From NCBI RefSeq assembly GCF_013204855.1, contig NZ_JABMKZ010000003.1:496001-560000 (forward strand): DNA of 64,000 nt. Reading direction: 5' to 3'. A program made the position numbers and the translations under genes. A model generated the notes under the pieces. That model saw only the letters and a program-made list of their open reading frames with translations. It was not told the DNA's origin and made no database searches. Source of the DNA: Paenibacillus alba (lineage in GTDB: Bacteria; Bacillota; Bacilli; Paenibacillales; NBRC-103111). Positions 61,619 through 64,000 of this stretch are shown here, piece by piece (position 1 is the stretch's first letter; each line of letters starts with the position of its first letter).

Positions 61619-62606
61619 TGCAATGGGCGGCGATAATGCTCCTAAGATCGTAGTGGAAGGTGCACTCGCAGCGGCCAAGGAATGGAAGGACGTACATATC
61701 ATCCTGGTCGGCAACAGCGCCGCGATTGAAGCTCATCTGACAGAGCGGCCGGCGAATCTAACGATCCGTCACACTGAAGAAGTCATTGAAGCGGAAGACG
61801 AGCCTGTGAAAGCTGTTCGCCGCAAAAAGGATTCTTCCATGGTTGTGGCCGGAAAGTTAGTTCGTGAGAAGGAAGCGGAGGCTATGATTTCCGCAGGTAA
61901 TACAGGAGCATTGATGACGACGGGATTGCTGGTCGTTGGTCGGATTCCTGGGATTGAACGTCCGGCGTTAGCACCGATGATTCCTACTATGGACGGACAT
62001 GGTGTGCTTGCGCTGGACTTAGGTGCAAATATGGATGCTACACCAGAGCAACTTGTGCAATATGCCATTATGGGAAGTATTTACCGTTCCAAAGTGCATG
62101 GCGTTGCGAAGCCTCGGGTAGGTCTGTTGAATGTAGGAACAGAAGCAGCCAAAGGGAATGAATTAACCAAAACAGCATATCCTTTAATGGAACAAGCACC
62201 TATTCATTTCGTGGGCAATGTGGAATCCTCACAAGTGCTCCGTGCCAAATGCGATGTTATCGTATGTGACGGTTTTGCGGGGAATATCATGCTGAAAACC
62301 TTGGAAGGCGCGGCTTCCGCTATTTTCTCGGCACTCAAGCAGGAATTTACAAAAACTATATTTACAAAGCTGGCTGCGGCTGTCCTGAAACCGGGACTTA
62401 CCCAATTCCGCAAAAAGTTAGACTATAACGAACATGGGGCAGCCCCGTTTCTGGGGATTGATGGCCTTGTTCTGAAAAGCCATGGCTCCTCAGATGCCAA
62501 TGCCATTAAGAATGCCGTTCGCCAAGCGCGAATAGCCCTGCAAAATGATTTGGTTGGCACCATATCCGCCGAAATAAGCCATGGGAAGAGTGATATAACA
62601 ACATGA
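61602..62606 (+). CDS. plsX: Phosphate acyltransferase PlsX
   Basis: 334 aa. [20 protein letters not shown] at the start, [35 protein letters not shown] and [15 protein letters not shown] are PlsX hallmarks. It makes acyl-phosphate from acyl-ACP. Start inside fapR, end overlapping fabH by 4 bp. Confidence 0.96.
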   Translation: MRIAIDAMGGDNAPKIVVEGALAAAKEWKDVHIILVGNSAAIEAHLTERPANLTIRHTEEVIEAEDEPVKAVRRKKDSSMVVAGKLVREKEAEAMISAGNTGALMTTGLLVVGRIPGIERPALAPMIPTMDGHGVLALDLGANMDATPEQLVQYAIMGSIYRSKVHGVAKPRVGLLNVGTEAAKGNELTKTAYPLMEQAPIHFVGNVESSQVLRAKCDVIVCDGFAGNIMLKTLEGAASAIFSALKQEFTKTIFTKLAAAVLKPGLTQFRKKLDYNEHGAAPFLGIDGLVLKSHGSSDANAIKNAVRQARIALQNDLVGTISAEISHGKSDITT

Positions 62607-63589
62607 ATCTAATACCAGTTGGGGTCCTCGGAACGGGGAAATACGTACCAGAGCGTATATTAACGAATCAAGAACTTGAAACCATGGTCGAAACGAATGA
62701 TGAATGGATCGTCAGTCGAACAGGGATTCGCGAAAGAAGAATCGCAGCAGAAGGACAAGCTACCTCAGATCTATGCTATGAAGCTTCCCTCCTTGCGATG
62801 GCTAGTGCAGGCATTACCGCGGATCAACTTGATTTGATCATCGTCGCGACCATTACACCGGACATGTCTTTCCCGTCGACTGCTTGCGTACTGCAAGAGA
62901 AGCTGGGCGCTAAGAAAGCAGCTGCTTTTGATCTTTCTGCCGCTTGCTCCGGTTTCGTCTATGGCTTGGCGAATGCTTCGAACTTCATTGCAACAGGAAC
63001 TTATAAATATGCGCTCGTTATTGGGGCGGATTGTTTGTCCCGCATTACGGATTATACAGATCGCAACACATGCATTCTTTTTGGTGACGGAGCTGGAGCA
63101 GTAGTAATTGGCGAAGTCCCTGAACATAGAGGTTTCAAATCATTCGAGCTGGGTGCTGACGGTACAGGAGGTCCTCTTCTGAAAATTGAAGGCGGCGGTT
63201 CGCGAAATCCGGCCTCGCAAAATTCGATCGATCAACGTTTGCATTACATTTACATGGCAGGGGCGGAAGTGTTCAAATTCGCGGTGCGGATTATGGGGAA
63301 TGCTGCAGATGAGGCTTTGCGCAAAGCAGGCTGGGAAAAAGCAGATATTGACCTGCTGGTTCCTCACCAAGCGAACATGAGAATTATTCAAGCATCTTTA
63401 AACCGTTTAGAATTAACGGATGATAAATGTATGATCAACCTGGACAAATACGGCAACATGTCGGCGGCTTCAATTCCAGTCGCACTGGCAGAAGCTGCGG
63501 AGCAAGGCCGATTAAATGAAGGCGACCGCATTGTGTTGGTTGGCTTCGGCGGCGGCTTGACTTGGGGCGCGTCTGCCTTGGTTTGGTAA
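62603..63589 (+). CDS. fabH: Beta-ketoacyl-ACP synthase III
   Basis: 328 aa. FDLSAACSGFVYGLANAS contains the catalytic Cys, LLVPHQANMRIIQASLNRL the His, and LDKYGNMSAASIPVALAEA the Asn. Condenses acyl-CoA with malonyl-ACP. In organisms of this type it prefers branched starters. Overlaps plsX. Confidence 0.97.
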   Translation: MNLIPVGVLGTGKYVPERILTNQELETMVETNDEWIVSRTGIRERRIAAEGQATSDLCYEASLLAMASAGITADQLDLIIVATITPDMSFPSTACVLQEKLGAKKAAAFDLSAACSGFVYGLANASNFIATGTYKYALVIGADCLSRITDYTDRNTCILFGDGAGAVVIGEVPEHRGFKSFELGADGTGGPLLKIEGGGSRNPASQNSIDQRLHYIYMAGAEVFKFAVRIMGNAADEALRKAGWEKADIDLLVPHQANMRIIQASLNRLELTDDKCMINLDKYGNMSAASIPVALAEAAEQGRLNEGDRIVLVGFGGGLTWGASALVW

Positions 63590-63656
63590 ACACATTTCTC
63601 ACAAGTCATCATCATTTCATCTTAAAATTTATCGCCAAAGGGGATTTTTTTCTCGT

Positions 63657-64000
63657 ATGGGTAAAATAGCATTTGTCTTTCCTGGTCAAGGTTCGCAGTC
63701 CGTAGGGATGGGGCATGATTTGTTCACGAATCATCCTGGGGCTAAAGCCTATTTTGAGCGCGCGAATGAAGCGCTGGGCTTCTCTTTATCAGATTTGATC
63801 TTCGAGGGTCCAGAGTACCAGCTGAAGATCACGTATCACACGCAGCCTGCACTGCTGACAACAAGCATTGCTTGTCTGGAAGCGTTCAAGGCTGCGGGCA
63901 TTGCACCGGACTATGTCGCAGGACATAGTCTGGGCGAGTACAGCGCGCTCGTCGCAGCCGGCGTGCTCGGCTTCGAAGACGCGGTCCGCACCGTGCGGGC
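63657..64000 (+). CDS. fabD: Malonyl-CoA-ACP transacylase, cut off by window end
   Basis: At least 114 codons. MGKIAFVFPGQGSQSVGMGH opens the family and DYVAGHSLGEYSALVAAGVL holds the nucleophilic Ser of GHSLGEY. The C-terminal two thirds lie outside the window. AAAGGGGA is upstream. Confidence 0.95.
   Translation, partial: MGKIAFVFPGQGSQSVGMGHDLFTNHPGAKAYFERANEALGFSLSDLIFEGPEYQLKITYHTQPALLTTSIACLEAFKAAGIAPDYVAGHSLGEYSALVAAGVLGFEDAVRTVR

Overview
The window looks like a chromosome segment of a Paenibacillus-like, endospore-forming Firmicute. The right end has the gene order rsmD - coaD - (ylbJ, opposite strand) - ylbL/sepM-type protease - yceD/DUF177 - rpmF - fapR - plsX - fabH - fabD, the conserved low-GC Gram-positive cell-division/ribosome/fatty-acid neighbourhood. 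Copper-amine-oxidase 'stalk' domain proteins, a YtpI-like protein, a Zur-type cluster with Zur boxes and a FapR operator agree with this.

Layout. (1) 1-17.5 kb is AT-rich accessory DNA: a dense array of small orphan genes, many probably of the immunity or RNA-repair-associated kind (DUF4304, HAD_SAK-like, cREC-like, two EF-Tu-domain-like proteins, CPCC-like, zinc ribbons, TPR). Several are broken by single-base changes. Three related copies of a ~170-bp promoter-bearing repeat lie at 1215-1385 (-), 1585-1756 (+) and 9124-9302 (-). The first two form a ~540-bp imperfect palindrome that fires outwards in both directions; the second and third face each other across 7.4 kb. (2) 15.2-17.5 kb is an SOS-controlled operon (two LexA-like boxes) of a YolD-related protein, a Y-family DNA polymerase and a second YolD-like protein. 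(3) 17.5-25.6 kb is a probable defence island: a 1269-aa protein joining a PD-(D/E)xK-like nuclease domain to a STAND-like NTPase, a divergent CHAT-domain protease, and a membrane-anchored coiled-coil protein. (4) At 25.61 kb the sequence changes abruptly to GC-richer host DNA inside a second polymerase gene that has lost its first 12 codons; its yolD partner is intact. The island is therefore bracketed by two divergent polymerase-yolD cassettes.

(5) 27.4-38 kb is host DNA: SRAP/HMCES protein, metallophosphoesterase, and a zinc-homeostasis cluster (two COG0523/CobW GTPases, a COG0701 permease with its TIGR03943 partner, a Fur-family regulator). Three Zur-like boxes precede the two GTPases and the permease operon. 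Unusual tandem repeats (113 bp, 13 bp, 7 bp) lie upstream of an MFS transporter. (6) 38-56 kb is mixed host content: an ABC-F protein with a structured leader, a polysaccharide deacetylase lipoprotein, GNAT, tRNA-Lys, RDD and stalk-domain proteins, a thioredoxin-like protein, and an ECF sigma/anti-sigma pair. At 54.9-56.1 kb three decayed fragments keep the order of a phage tail module (chaperone-like genes, then tape measure). (7) 56.4-64 kb is the conserved core; FapR, PlsX, FabH and FabD form an overlapping lipid-synthesis operon that continues past the window.
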